Positions 7,974-16,157 of a stretch of DNA of 64,000 nucleotides are shown here, one piece after another. The notes beneath the pieces were generated by a model. That model made no database searches and had not been told where the DNA came from. It was given only the letters and a program-made list of their open reading frames with translations. The DNA comes from CAG-877 sp963645945 (GTDB lineage: Bacteria; Bacillota_I; Bacilli_A; RF39; UBA660), in NCBI GenBank assembly GCA_963645945.1, contig CAVIUA010000048.1:1-64000 (forward strand), in the 5' to 3' direction. The translations under genes and the position numbers were made by a program. Each line of letters begins with the position of its first letter. Positions within the stretch are counted from its first letter, which is position 1.

Positions 7974-10082
7974 CTACACCTTCTTTACTATTTCAAAATC
8001 TATAGTCTTATCTTCTTTAGATGCTCTAACAACTTTTACTAAAACTCTCTCACCAATTGTATATTTAACATGACTTTTTTCACCAGTCAATGTCATTCTT
8101 TCTTCATCATAAACAAAGAAGTCAGGCATATCACGTAACGGAACTAATCCTTCAACTAAATTATCAAGTTCTACAAACATACCAAAGCTAGTAACAGAAG
8201 AAATCATACCTTCAAATTCTTCACCAATATGACTTTCCATATATTCGGCCATTTTCATATCTTCTACTTCACGTTCACAGTCAACTGAAGCTCTTTCTCT
8301 ATCAGATGAATGTTCTGCTATATAAACCAACTTTTCTTCCCATTTATGAATAGTAGAATTATCTAGCTTATTTTCAAACAAATATGTTCTAAGCAAACGA
8401 TGTACACTGGTATCTGGATAACGACGTATAGGTGAAGTAAAATGTGTATAACATGAACTAGCTAAACCATAATGTCCTAGATTTTCAGGACGATAAACTG
8501 CTTTTTGCATACATCTTAATAACAAACTAGATAGTATCTTATATTCAGGTTTATCTTCAAGTGCCTTTAATATTCTTTGCATTGTTGTAGGCTTAGTATC
8601 CTTTATATCACCAGGTACTTGATATCCTAAATTACTAACAAAACCTAAGAAACTTCTAATTTTCTCTTCTTTTGGAACTTCATGTACACGATATATAAAA
8701 GGTAAATTCATAAAGTAAATATGAGTCGCAACACATTCATTAGCCGCTATCATAAAGTCTTCAATTAAGTTTTCACCAGTACCACGTTCACGAACTGTTA
8801 TTTCAGTAGGTTTACAATTTTCATCAACTAAAATCTTAGCCTCATCTATATCAAAGTTAATATAACCTCTTTTTACTTTTGCTTTTCTAAGAATACTAGC
8901 AAGTTCTGCCATAATTTTTAAAGTATCAGCATAAGGTTCATATCCTTCTGGAACTACATTTTTCTCTAATATACTATTAACTTTTTTATAAGTCATTTGT
9001 ATTCTTGATCTAATAACACTAGGGAATATTTCATAATCTATTTGTTTACCAGAACTATCAAATTCCATAACACATGAAATAGCCAAACGATCAACATTAG
9101 GATTTAAAGAACATATACCATTAGAAAGTTCATGAGGCAACATTGGTATAACTCTATCAACCAAGTAAACACTAGTTCCTCTTTCCATGGCTTCATTATC
9201 TAACGGACTTCCTTCTTTAACATAATAACTAACATCAGCTATATGAACACCCAATTTATAATGTCCAGAAGCAAATTTTTCAATTGAAATAGCGTCATCT
9301 ATATCCTTAGTATCATCACCATCAATAGTAAATATTACTTGATCTCTTAAATCTCTTCTACCATTAAGTTCTTCAGGTAATACTTCCATATTAATATTAG
9401 AAACTTCTTCTTTTACATCATCTGGAAAAACAGTATTAATATTATACTTATAAATTATTGATAATATATCAACACCAGGATCATTCTTATGACCAATAAT
9501 TTCTAGTATTTTTCCTTCATATTTTAAATTATTATTAAGTTTCTTTACCAATTCGACAACCACTTTATGACCATCAACTGCATTTAATGTCTTATCCTTA
9601 GGTATTTCAATATTAAGTTTTACTTTATTATCATCTAACTTAATATGCCCTTTACCTTTTTCATCAAATGTAATTTCTCCAATATATCTTTGTACTTGTC
9701 TCTTAATTATTTTTAATACTCTACCCTCTAGTCTATCTAAAGTCATTTTACTAGTGATTTCAACTAAAACAATATCATCATGAACAGCGCCATTCATATT
9801 ATCAGCCGCAACATAAACATCATCATCCATATTTTCTATCTCAACAAAACCAAAACCTTTTTTATTGGTTCTCATTACACCTTTTCTTAAATGACTCTTT
9901 TCAAGCATCATATATTTATCTTTATTAGAATGATATACAACAACCTCATCTTCTAACTTTCTAAGTTCATCACTAAGTTCTTTAGCCTGATTAACATCAT
10001 TTATGTGTAACATATCTTGTAACTCATAAATATCAAGAGCTCTATCACTATTCTTTAAAATATTTAAAATATCATCTTTCAT
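7974..10082 (-). CDS. rnr: Ribonuclease R
   Basis: This 702-residue 3'-5' exoribonuclease degrades structured RNA and defective mRNAs released by trans-translation. It has an N-terminal winged-helix-like region (1-60), cold-shock OB domains (about 65-220), an RNB catalytic domain with metal-binding aspartates in 'DGDDTKDIDDAI' (about 254-265), and a C-terminal S1 domain ('GEEFEGMISSVTSFGMFVEL', about 621). GAGGGTGATTT precedes the ATG. Grouping with secG, smpB and ssrA is common in Firmicutes and fits its quality-control role. Confidence 0.96.
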   Translation of the reverse strand: MKDDILNILKNSDRALDIYELQDMLHINDVNQAKELSDELRKLEDEVVVYHSNKDKYMMLEKSHLRKGVMRTNKKGFGFVEIENMDDDVYVAADNMNGAVHDDIVLVEITSKMTLDRLEGRVLKIIKRQVQRYIGEITFDEKGKGHIKLDDNKVKLNIEIPKDKTLNAVDGHKVVVELVKKLNNNLKYEGKILEIIGHKNDPGVDILSIIYKYNINTVFPDDVKEEVSNINMEVLPEELNGRRDLRDQVIFTIDGDDTKDIDDAISIEKFASGHYKLGVHIADVSYYVKEGSPLDNEAMERGTSVYLVDRVIPMLPHELSNGICSLNPNVDRLAISCVMEFDSSGKQIDYEIFPSVIRSRIQMTYKKVNSILEKNVVPEGYEPYADTLKIMAELASILRKAKVKRGYINFDIDEAKILVDENCKPTEITVRERGTGENLIEDFMIAANECVATHIYFMNLPFIYRVHEVPKEEKIRSFLGFVSNLGYQVPGDIKDTKPTTMQRILKALEDKPEYKILSSLLLRCMQKAVYRPENLGHYGLASSCYTHFTSPIRRYPDTSVHRLLRTYLFENKLDNSTIHKWEEKLVYIAEHSSDRERASVDCEREVEDMKMAEYMESHIGEEFEGMISSVTSFGMFVELDNLVEGLVPLRDMPDFFVYDEERMTLTGEKSHVKYTIGERVLVKVVRASKEDKTIDFEIVKKV

Positions 10083-10111
10083 TAAATCACCCTCTTATTC
10101 ATCTTATCATT

Positions 10112-10117
10112 ATTATA
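10112..10117 (-). promoter_or_regulatory. Possible rnr -10 box
   Basis: TATAAT on the minus strand lies 29 bases before the rnr start and directly after the secG terminator. The -35 region falls in the terminator T-run and is poor. This is a weak call; read-through from secG could also supply rnr. Confidence 0.35.
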
Positions 10118-10130
10118 CTTCATAATCTCC

Positions 10131-10161
10131 AAAAAAAAAAGACATATACAAAATATATGTC
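10131..10161 (-). terminator. secG terminator
   Basis: GACATATA and TATATGTC form an eight-base-pair stem (10141-10161). On the minus strand it is followed by ten T residues. Confidence 0.85.
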
Positions 10162-10173
10162 AAATCACATTAC

Positions 10174-10389
10174 TTATATAAACATAGAAACTAAGCAAAT
10201 AATAAAGAAACTTAATCCTAAAATTAAAGTAATACGACTAATAACTAACTCTGAACCACGTTCTTTTCTCTTACTGAATAAGTCTGAACTACTACCAGAT
10301 AAAATTTGAGCAGCACTTTCAGCTTTACCAGATTGAAGAAGAACTATAATAATTAATAAAATGGAAATAATTAAAAGTACCTTTTCCAT
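10174..10389 (-). CDS. secG: Preprotein translocase subunit SecG
   Basis: A 71-residue inner component of the SecYEG channel. I start at ATG 10389, which follows CGGAGGTGTTTT; the seven upstream in-frame codons overlap that ribosome binding site. There are two membrane helices (about 2-20 and 50-70). The connecting loop carries the conserved 'LLQSGKAESAAQILSGSSSDLFSKRKERG' stretch, read here as its parts LLQSGK and SSDLFSKRKERG. It is monocistronic, with its own promoter and terminator, directly upstream of rnr. Confidence 0.93.
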   Translation of the reverse strand: MEKVLLIISILLIIIVLLQSGKAESAAQILSGSSSDLFSKRKERGSELVISRITLILGLSFFIICLVSMFI

Positions 10390-10415
10390 AAAACACCTCC
10401 GTTTTAACAATACTT

Positions 10416-10444
10416 ATAATACCATAAATATCCTTTAGTTGCAA
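10416..10444 (-). promoter_or_regulatory. secG promoter
   Basis: On the minus strand TTGCAA (10444-10439) and TATTAT (10421-10416) are 17 bases apart, followed by the secG ribosome binding site. Confidence 0.65.
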
Positions 10445-11194
10445 CTAATGAAGAATCTTTTTTACTTTAACATTAATAAATTCACCAATAGATTCATCTC
10501 TTTTTTCATATACTTCTTCTGATAAAGTACTTAAAAACTCTGGCGAATTAGTACAATTCTTAACCCAGGCAGATAACTGTTTCTTATCTTGTGACGAAAA
10601 ATCATTATCATACTGCATCATAAAAAACAACATCTTAGAAATAACAAAATTAAAAGTAGTATTATTTTTAGAAGCTAAATCTCCTGCAGAATATATCTGA
10701 TATTTATCCATATCACACAAATGTAAAAAGTCATCTGTATATATATAACTACCTCTATTAACATCACTAACAAGTATTTTATTATTAGTTAAATTTTCAA
10801 AGTCTAAAGCAAGTTCAAGTATTGAATCAAACAAGTCTGAACAAGTAAATTCCGTAGGTCTTTTATATAATGATGTTCCTTCTTTTTTAGGACTATTAAC
10901 AGCATCTAAATAATTCATAACATACCCAATAAAATTTCCATCAACATCCGAAAAAGTATCAATTGGATTAGTTATTCTTCTTAAATATAAGTTTTCTAAA
11001 AAAGCAATTGCCTTATCATAAGTCATTAATCCTTTTTTTCTACGCAATGTAACATCATACTTTAACACTTTTAATGCTTTATCGCCATGTCTAAAAACAA
11101 TACCATCATGACCAGCGCCAATTTTTTCTAATACATGAATATTAGGAATGACCTCATGAGAACTATCTAAAATAATACTCTTAGCATTAGTCAT
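10445..11194 (-). CDS. Protein-kinase-like fold protein, divergent
   Basis: The protein has 249 residues. Kinase-like marks are a glycine loop 'GAGHDGIVF' (26-34), a lysine in 'ALKVLK' (K42), a catalytic-loop-like 'VSDVNRGSYIY' (about 143-153; D and N conserved but no HxD) and 'CDMDKY' in place of DFG (about 160). The C-lobe is short. It may be a small-molecule or protein kinase, or a pseudokinase. The ATG overlaps the proS stop by eight bases, so it is translated together with the prolyl-tRNA synthetases and under the proline T-box. No transmembrane helix or sensor domain is visible. Confidence 0.65.
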   Translation of the reverse strand: MTNAKSIILDSSHEVIPNIHVLEKIGAGHDGIVFRHGDKALKVLKYDVTLRRKKGLMTYDKAIAFLENLYLRRITNPIDTFSDVDGNFIGYVMNYLDAVNSPKKEGTSLYKRPTEFTCSDLFDSILELALDFENLTNNKILVSDVNRGSYIYTDDFLHLCDMDKYQIYSAGDLASKNNTTFNFVISKMLFFMMQYDNDFSSQDKKQLSAWVKNCTNSPEFLSTLSEEVYEKRDESIGEFINVKVKKILH

Positions 11195-12860
11195 TAAGTT
11201 TTTCTACTACCTCATCAAAACTTAAATTAATACTTTCATTATCTGTTCTCTTTTTATATTCAACCATTCCCGCAACAGCACCCTTACCTACAACAATTCG
11301 ATAAGGTATACCAATTAAATCGGTATCTTTAAACTTAACACCAGCTCTTAAATCTCTATCATCCAACATAACTTCTACACCTAATGAAGTTAATTTATCA
11401 TACAATTCATTAGCGACCTTAACTTGTACTTCATCTTTCATATTTACTATAATAATAGATGCTTTATATGGTGCAATTTCTTCTGGGAAAATAATACCAT
11501 TATCATCATTGTTCTGTTCAACAATTGCAGCCATTATTCTACCTACTCCTATACCATAAGAACCCATAGTAACAACACATTCTTTATTATTCTCATCCAA
11601 ATATGTTAAACCTAACTTTTCAGCATACTTAGTACCAAGTTTAAATAAATTACCAACTTCGATTCCTTTTTTGAAATATAATTTACCAGAACAACATGGA
11701 CAAGTATCACCTTCTACAACATTACTAATATCTTCTGCCATATCATATTTAATATCAGAAACATTAGCGTTTATATAATGATATCCTCCTTTGTTAGCTC
11801 CACAACAGAAATTTTTCATAGTTAAAATTTCTTTATCCACAACTACTTTACAATTTAAATCTACAGGACCAGTATAACCAGGAACAGCATTACTCTTACT
11901 AATTAACTCATCATCAGCAAATCCAAACTCACTAACACCAAATAATTTACAAACTTTATTTTCATTTAATGATCTATCACCTCTTACAAAGAAAGCTACT
12001 AACTCTCCAGAAACATTCATAAGTAAAGCTTTAACAGACTTTTTAACATCAAGTTTCAAGTAATTACATACATCTTCTATTGTTTCTTGATGAGGAGTTT
12101 CTACCATTTCCATTTTCTTTTCTTCTTCTTCACTAGGAATAATTGTATTACCAGCAACTTCCATATTAACAGCATAATCACATTTATCACATAAAACTAA
12201 AGTATCTTCACCAATATCAGTAACAGCTTGATATTCTTCAGACAAAGTACCACCCATAGCACCAGTATCAGCTTTAACAATTCTATATTCAAGACCAAGT
12301 CTATCATAAATATTATTATAAGCTTTCTTCATAACAGCGTAACTTTCATCAAGTCCAGCTTCATCTTTATCAAAAGAATAAGCATCTTTCATAATAAATT
12401 CTCTAACTCTAATAAGTCCAAATCTTGGTCTAGTCTCATCTCTAAACTTATCAGCTTGTTGATACAAAGTAAAATGTAAATCTTTGTAACTTTGTACCAT
12501 ACTCTTAGCCGCAATAGTAAATAACTCTTCATGAGTAGGTCCAAGTACATATGGTTTCTCATATCTATCATTTAAATTAAACATATCATTACCAAATGCT
12601 TCAGTTCTACCGCATGTATCATATACTTCTCTAGGTATCAAAGAAGGCATTAATAACTCTTGAGCACCAGCTTTATCCATTTCATCTTTTACAATATAAC
12701 GAATCTTATCAAGAACTCTAAGTCCCAAAGGTAAAAACATATAAATACCAGAACTAACCTTCTTAATCATCCCAGAACGAACTAGCAAATTACCAGATTT
12801 ACTATCCTCATCTTTTACATCTTCACGTAATGTAAAAAAATAACTTTTACTTAATTTCAT
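11187..12860 (-). CDS. proS: Prolyl-tRNA synthetase, bacterial type with editing domain
   Basis: This 557-residue class II synthetase charges tRNA-Pro. The catalytic core has motif 2 around 'FRDETRPRFGLIRVREF' and motif 3 around 'GSYGIGVGRIMAAI'. Between them, residues about 225-385 form the YbaK/INS-like editing insertion ('VKALLMNVSG', 'FFVRGDRSLNENKV', 'TMKNFCCGANKGGYHY') that clears Ala-tRNA-Pro. A C-terminal anticodon-binding domain is present. It lies 12 bases after the second, archaeal-type ProRS and shares its T-box-controlled transcript. Having both types is unusual; this one supplies editing. Confidence 0.95.
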   Translation of the reverse strand: MKLSKSYFFTLREDVKDEDSKSGNLLVRSGMIKKVSSGIYMFLPLGLRVLDKIRYIVKDEMDKAGAQELLMPSLIPREVYDTCGRTEAFGNDMFNLNDRYEKPYVLGPTHEELFTIAAKSMVQSYKDLHFTLYQQADKFRDETRPRFGLIRVREFIMKDAYSFDKDEAGLDESYAVMKKAYNNIYDRLGLEYRIVKADTGAMGGTLSEEYQAVTDIGEDTLVLCDKCDYAVNMEVAGNTIIPSEEEEKKMEMVETPHQETIEDVCNYLKLDVKKSVKALLMNVSGELVAFFVRGDRSLNENKVCKLFGVSEFGFADDELISKSNAVPGYTGPVDLNCKVVVDKEILTMKNFCCGANKGGYHYINANVSDIKYDMAEDISNVVEGDTCPCCSGKLYFKKGIEVGNLFKLGTKYAEKLGLTYLDENNKECVVTMGSYGIGVGRIMAAIVEQNNDDNGIIFPEEIAPYKASIIIVNMKDEVQVKVANELYDKLTSLGVEVMLDDRDLRAGVKFKDTDLIGIPYRIVVGKGAVAGMVEYKKRTDNESINLSFDEVVEKLND

Positions 12861-12872
12861 AAAAACACTTCC

Positions 12873-14294
12873 TTAATATTGAATTCCCCAAATAACATGA
12901 TGTTTTGCTTCAGCACCACAAACAACACATTTTCCATCAATTAAATCATCATCAACAATACAACGAGACTTACAACCTTTTATTTCTTTTACTTTAAGTT
13001 CACACTCTTTTTTACCACACCAATCAGCATGAATAAATCCTGGTTGAGTATTAAGAATATTTTCCATCTCATTCAAATTATGTGCCTCAAATGTTAATCT
13101 ATCTCTTCTCTCTACCGCTCTATTATACATATCTTTCTGAATTGTTTCTAATAATTCTTTAACGTACGAAAGAAGATTAATATCACTAGATTCTACTATT
13201 TTTTCCCTAGTATCTCTTCTAACAAATGTAATATTATTATTTGAAAAATCTCTCTTACCAATTTCAATTCTCAATGGTATTCCATTAACTTCTGCTTCTG
13301 CAAATTTAAAACCTGGACTTCTATCAGTTTTATCCATATAAGAAGTAATAAAATTATCATTTAATATTTTATTGTATTCTTCACATTTCTTAAGTACTTC
13401 TTCATCGTTTCCAACTGGTATAATAACTACCTGTTTAGGAGCAATTCTAGGTGGCAAAACTAAACCATAATCATCACCATGAACCATTATCAAACATCCT
13501 ATCATTCTAGTAGTACTACCCCATGAAGTTTGATATACATATTCCTGTTTATTTTCTTTATTTAAAAACTTAACGTCATAAGCCTCTGCAAATTTTTGTC
13601 CAAAATAATGTGAAGTACCATCTTGTAAAACAACACCATTATACATTAAAGCTTCATTAGTTAAAGTATACTCCGCTCCAGCGAATTTTTCTTTTTCAGT
13701 TTTTCTGCCGACTATCGAAGGAACTGCTAATACTTCATGATGAAACCATTTATATACCTCAACCATTCTTTTTGTTTCTTCTTCAGCCTCACTACTTGTA
13801 CTATGAATTGTATGACCTTCTTGCCATAATATTTCTCTATCTCTCAAAAAAGGTCTAGTTTCCTTTTCCCAACGAACAATATTACACCATTGATTATAAA
13901 GTTTAGGTAAATCTCTATATGATTTAACATGAGTTCTATAATAATCACAAAATAAAGTCTCACTGGTTGGTCTAACACATAATCTCTCTTCTAATTGTTT
14001 TTCTCCTCCATGTGTAACCCAGGCAACTTCTGGCGCAAATCCTTCAACAAGTTCAGTTTCTTTTCTCAATAAATTTTCTGGTATCAATAAAGGCAACTTA
14101 ACATTAGTATGACCAAGTTCTTTAAATTTTTTATCAAGAATTTCTTCTATCTTCTCCCATATTGCATAACCATTAGGTTCTAAAACAGGACAACCCTTAA
14201 CAGAAGAATAATCAATTAATTTAGCTGCTCTTAAAATATCAGTATACCATTTAGCAAAATCAACATTTCTACTAGTAATAGCTTCATTTTTCAT
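12873..14294 (-). CDS. proS: Prolyl-tRNA synthetase, archaeal/eukaryotic type
   Basis: 473 residues, starting at ATG 14294 after TAGGAGGAGTTTTT. The longer frame upstream runs through the T-box terminator and is not real. It opens with 'SRNVDFAKWYTDILRAAKL', has motif 2 in 'RWEKETRPFLRDREILWQEG', lacks the editing insertion, and ends with a zinc-binding-type C-terminal domain ('CGKKEC', 'KSRC', 'CVVCGAEAKHHVIWGIQY'). This architecture is typical of archaeal, eukaryotic, mollicute and some clostridial ProRS. It is first in a T-box-regulated operon followed by bacterial-type proS and a kinase-like gene. Confidence 0.95.
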   Translation of the reverse strand: MKNEAITSRNVDFAKWYTDILRAAKLIDYSSVKGCPVLEPNGYAIWEKIEEILDKKFKELGHTNVKLPLLIPENLLRKETELVEGFAPEVAWVTHGGEKQLEERLCVRPTSETLFCDYYRTHVKSYRDLPKLYNQWCNIVRWEKETRPFLRDREILWQEGHTIHSTSSEAEEETKRMVEVYKWFHHEVLAVPSIVGRKTEKEKFAGAEYTLTNEALMYNGVVLQDGTSHYFGQKFAEAYDVKFLNKENKQEYVYQTSWGSTTRMIGCLIMVHGDDYGLVLPPRIAPKQVVIIPVGNDEEVLKKCEEYNKILNDNFITSYMDKTDRSPGFKFAEAEVNGIPLRIEIGKRDFSNNNITFVRRDTREKIVESSDINLLSYVKELLETIQKDMYNRAVERRDRLTFEAHNLNEMENILNTQPGFIHADWCGKKECELKVKEIKGCKSRCIVDDDLIDGKCVVCGAEAKHHVIWGIQY

Positions 14295-14307
14295 AAAAAC
14301 TCCTCCT

Positions 14308-14505
14308 AAAATAAAAAGGATGATACCTATAAGGAGTGCTAGTAGCACGGTACCATCCTTTATTTAACTCAAAATTTATAACGGTGCATAACACCGGAAG
14401 TAAAAACTTCTTCAAGAAAGGTAGGAATTATATTAGATTATAATTAAGTTCACACTATCCTTAACTCACTATCTATAAGAGCTAATATAATTATGGTCTT
14501 TCCAA
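14308..14505 (-). promoter_or_regulatory. Proline T-box riboswitch with terminator
   Basis: Minus strand. The conserved T-box GGATGGTACCGTG is at 14358-14346. It can pair either as antiterminator or in a terminator (AAAGGATGGTACC with GGTATCATCCTTT, then TTATTTT, to about 14308). Stem I is closed by GAAAG (14502-14498) with CTTTC (14420-14416) and by ATTATATTAG with CTAATATAAT. The internal loop on the 3' side reads TCCTAC, placing CCT (14425-14423), a proline codon, at the specifier position followed by A. Uncharged tRNA-Pro should therefore switch on both prolyl-tRNA synthetases. Confidence 0.92.
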
Positions 14506-14524
14506 TGAATTTAAAACTGATAAT

Positions 14525-14553
14525 ATTCTATTATTTTTTTATAAAAATGTCAA
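14525..14553 (-). promoter_or_regulatory. Promoter of the T-box/proS operon
   Basis: Consensus TTGACA (14553-14548) and TAGAAT (14530-14525), 17 bases apart, about 20 bases before stem I of the T-box. Confidence 0.85.
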
Positions 14554-14675
14554 TAATAACTAGCTAAGTTCTAAAATAAATATAGGAGCTAAAACAATCA
14601 TACATTTATCATAATACAGCATTGAAAATTATTACATAATTATAAGTGAAAAAACTCAGTCCACCTAAACTCAAA

Positions 14676-15437
14676 CTATTTAAAATTCAATCCAATTTCA
14701 TACGGAAATAAAATTGATAAGTTAACTGGTTCCTCTGTGAAAATTATTCTTTTTGAATGAGCTATCATAAAGCCAAATTCAAACATTGTACCTCTACCAA
14801 CAATTCCTTTAGGATTACAGACTACAATAGCATCTGCTTTTTTAAATTTGTTCATATGATCCAACTTATGACGCCACGCATCTCTTTCGTTTTCAAGTTC
14901 TTGTCCTTCTAACAAAATGAAGTCCGTCCCAAGTGTTTCTTCGACAATTTTTTCAGTCCATGGGCTTAACACCTCAATATTATGTTTTTTCATAATATTC
15001 ATAACTTCACCGATTTCCTTCATATATTGTTGAAAACTACCACAAACAACTACTGATCTAAACTCTTGTTTCACCAAACCTTCAATTATATTATTATTAA
15101 CACTATTTTTTAAATAAAAATCTTCAAGACTTTTTTCTAAAACATTAAGATATAAACCAAAAGTAGTATAAAATCGTATTATCAATTGTTGTTTTTCTTC
15201 CAAAGAAAAACTCTCAAACACACCAGTTGCAAACAATCTAGTATTTTTGTTATTGATTTCATATCCATTATCCTTAAGGCTATTAATTATTCTATCAATC
15301 TTTCTAAACAACTCATCATTGACATATGTCTCATTAAAAAATATATCACATGTTTTCAACAATGTTAATTTAGTAGACAAGGCATAGATAACTGTTTTAT
15401 TTGTATCGAAGTGAATTAGTATTTTTTCATCTTGCAT
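14676..15437 (-). CDS. Nucleoside 2-deoxyribosyltransferase-like protein with N-terminal Ppx/GppA-like half
   Basis: 253 residues from ATG 15437, nine bases after GGAAGG. Residues about 125-253 look like the nucleoside deoxyribosyltransferase fold: 'VVVCGSFQQYMKEIG', then 'MNKFKKADAIVVCNPKG' and 'GRGTMFEFGFMIAHSKRIIF', with the Glu of 'MFEFG' in the position of the catalytic glutamate. Residues 1-115 are different: 'IHFDTNKTVIYA' and 'TRLFATGVFESF...LYLNVLEKSLEDFYL' recall the N-lobe of Ppx/GppA-type ASKHA proteins. The start overlaps the previous gene by 11 bases. It is the last gene of a six-gene nucleobase-related operon. Substrate unknown. Confidence 0.65.
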   Translation of the reverse strand: MQDEKILIHFDTNKTVIYALSTKLTLLKTCDIFFNETYVNDELFRKIDRIINSLKDNGYEINNKNTRLFATGVFESFSLEEKQQLIIRFYTTFGLYLNVLEKSLEDFYLKNSVNNNIIEGLVKQEFRSVVVCGSFQQYMKEIGEVMNIMKKHNIEVLSPWTEKIVEETLGTDFILLEGQELENERDAWRHKLDHMNKFKKADAIVVCNPKGIVGRGTMFEFGFMIAHSKRIIFTEEPVNLSILFPYEIGLNFK

Positions 15438-16155
15438 ATATAACATCCTTCCTATTTTTTTTCAAAGCATCAAGATATTTTTTTAAATATAAATCTTTAT
15501 TTTTAGAATTATATTGCATTATAAATCTTGGATGTTCCAAAGGAATAATTTCTTCAAAAAAATTATATTTCCTATTTAGTTTTAATAAATATTCATAGTT
15601 TTTGCCAGAGCCAATGCAATAACACACAGAAGTATCTATATCAAATTTTAGTATTTCATTAATAGATTCAAGTATATATTTATCAAATTTTTCTTCATAA
15701 TGTTTTATTTCATAATAATTACAGTTTACCAGATTACCTTTAGAATTGACTTTTGCTATTCCCAAAGGAAATACAAAATTCATATAAAAATCATTATAAA
15801 ATTTTTCACATCCACCATATTGCTCTATAACATCATAAAGAAAATTTGAAGATGATTTATTAACATAAAAATCATCTATAAATATACCCGTTTCTTTTTG
15901 CAAATGAACTGCATCTTCAAAGGGAATTCCTGTAACGGCGGATGCTCTCCTAGCTGGATTACTTCCTAGTATTAATCTCCTTTTATTATTGTCATTATAA
16001 AACCTATCATAAAATTTCTTAGTAATAAGTTGGACTTGCTCTTTATGTTCATCATTATAAGGATTTAATATTTTATAATCATCAAATGGTTCAATTTCGA
16101 TTTTAGCTAAGTTATCACAATAATTTAAAATTTTATCTGAGTTTACTGTATTCAA
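15427..16155 (-). CDS. SMUG-like uracil-DNA-glycosylase superfamily protein
   Basis: 242 residues, starting at TTG 16155 with AAGGTGG seven bases upstream. 'LGSNPARRASAVTGIPFED' (about 62-80) matches the base-flipping/water-activating loop of SMUG-type glycosylases, with N in the key position. 'PLGI' and 'NCNYYE' are family-like, and 'PLEHPRFIMQY' (about 204) replaces the HPSP insertion loop. It most resembles the SMUG2/DUF4918 branch. It may excise damaged bases, or act on another glycosidic bond given its neighbours. It lies two bases after the methyltransferase fusion and overlaps the next gene. Confidence 0.75.
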   Translation of the reverse strand: MNTVNSDKILNYCDNLAKIEIEPFDDYKILNPYNDEHKEQVQLITKKFYDRFYNDNNKRRLILGSNPARRASAVTGIPFEDAVHLQKETGIFIDDFYVNKSSSNFLYDVIEQYGGCEKFYNDFYMNFVFPLGIAKVNSKGNLVNCNYYEIKHYEEKFDKYILESINEILKFDIDTSVCYCIGSGKNYEYLLKLNRKYNFFEEIIPLEHPRFIMQYNSKNKDLYLKKYLDALKKNRKDVIYAR

Positions 16156-16157
16156 TA

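Noticed and set aside
14295..14348. Upstream extension of the archaeal-type proS by 18 codons
   Set aside because: The extension reads through the T-box motif and terminator stem; the AGGAGGAG site points to ATG 14294.
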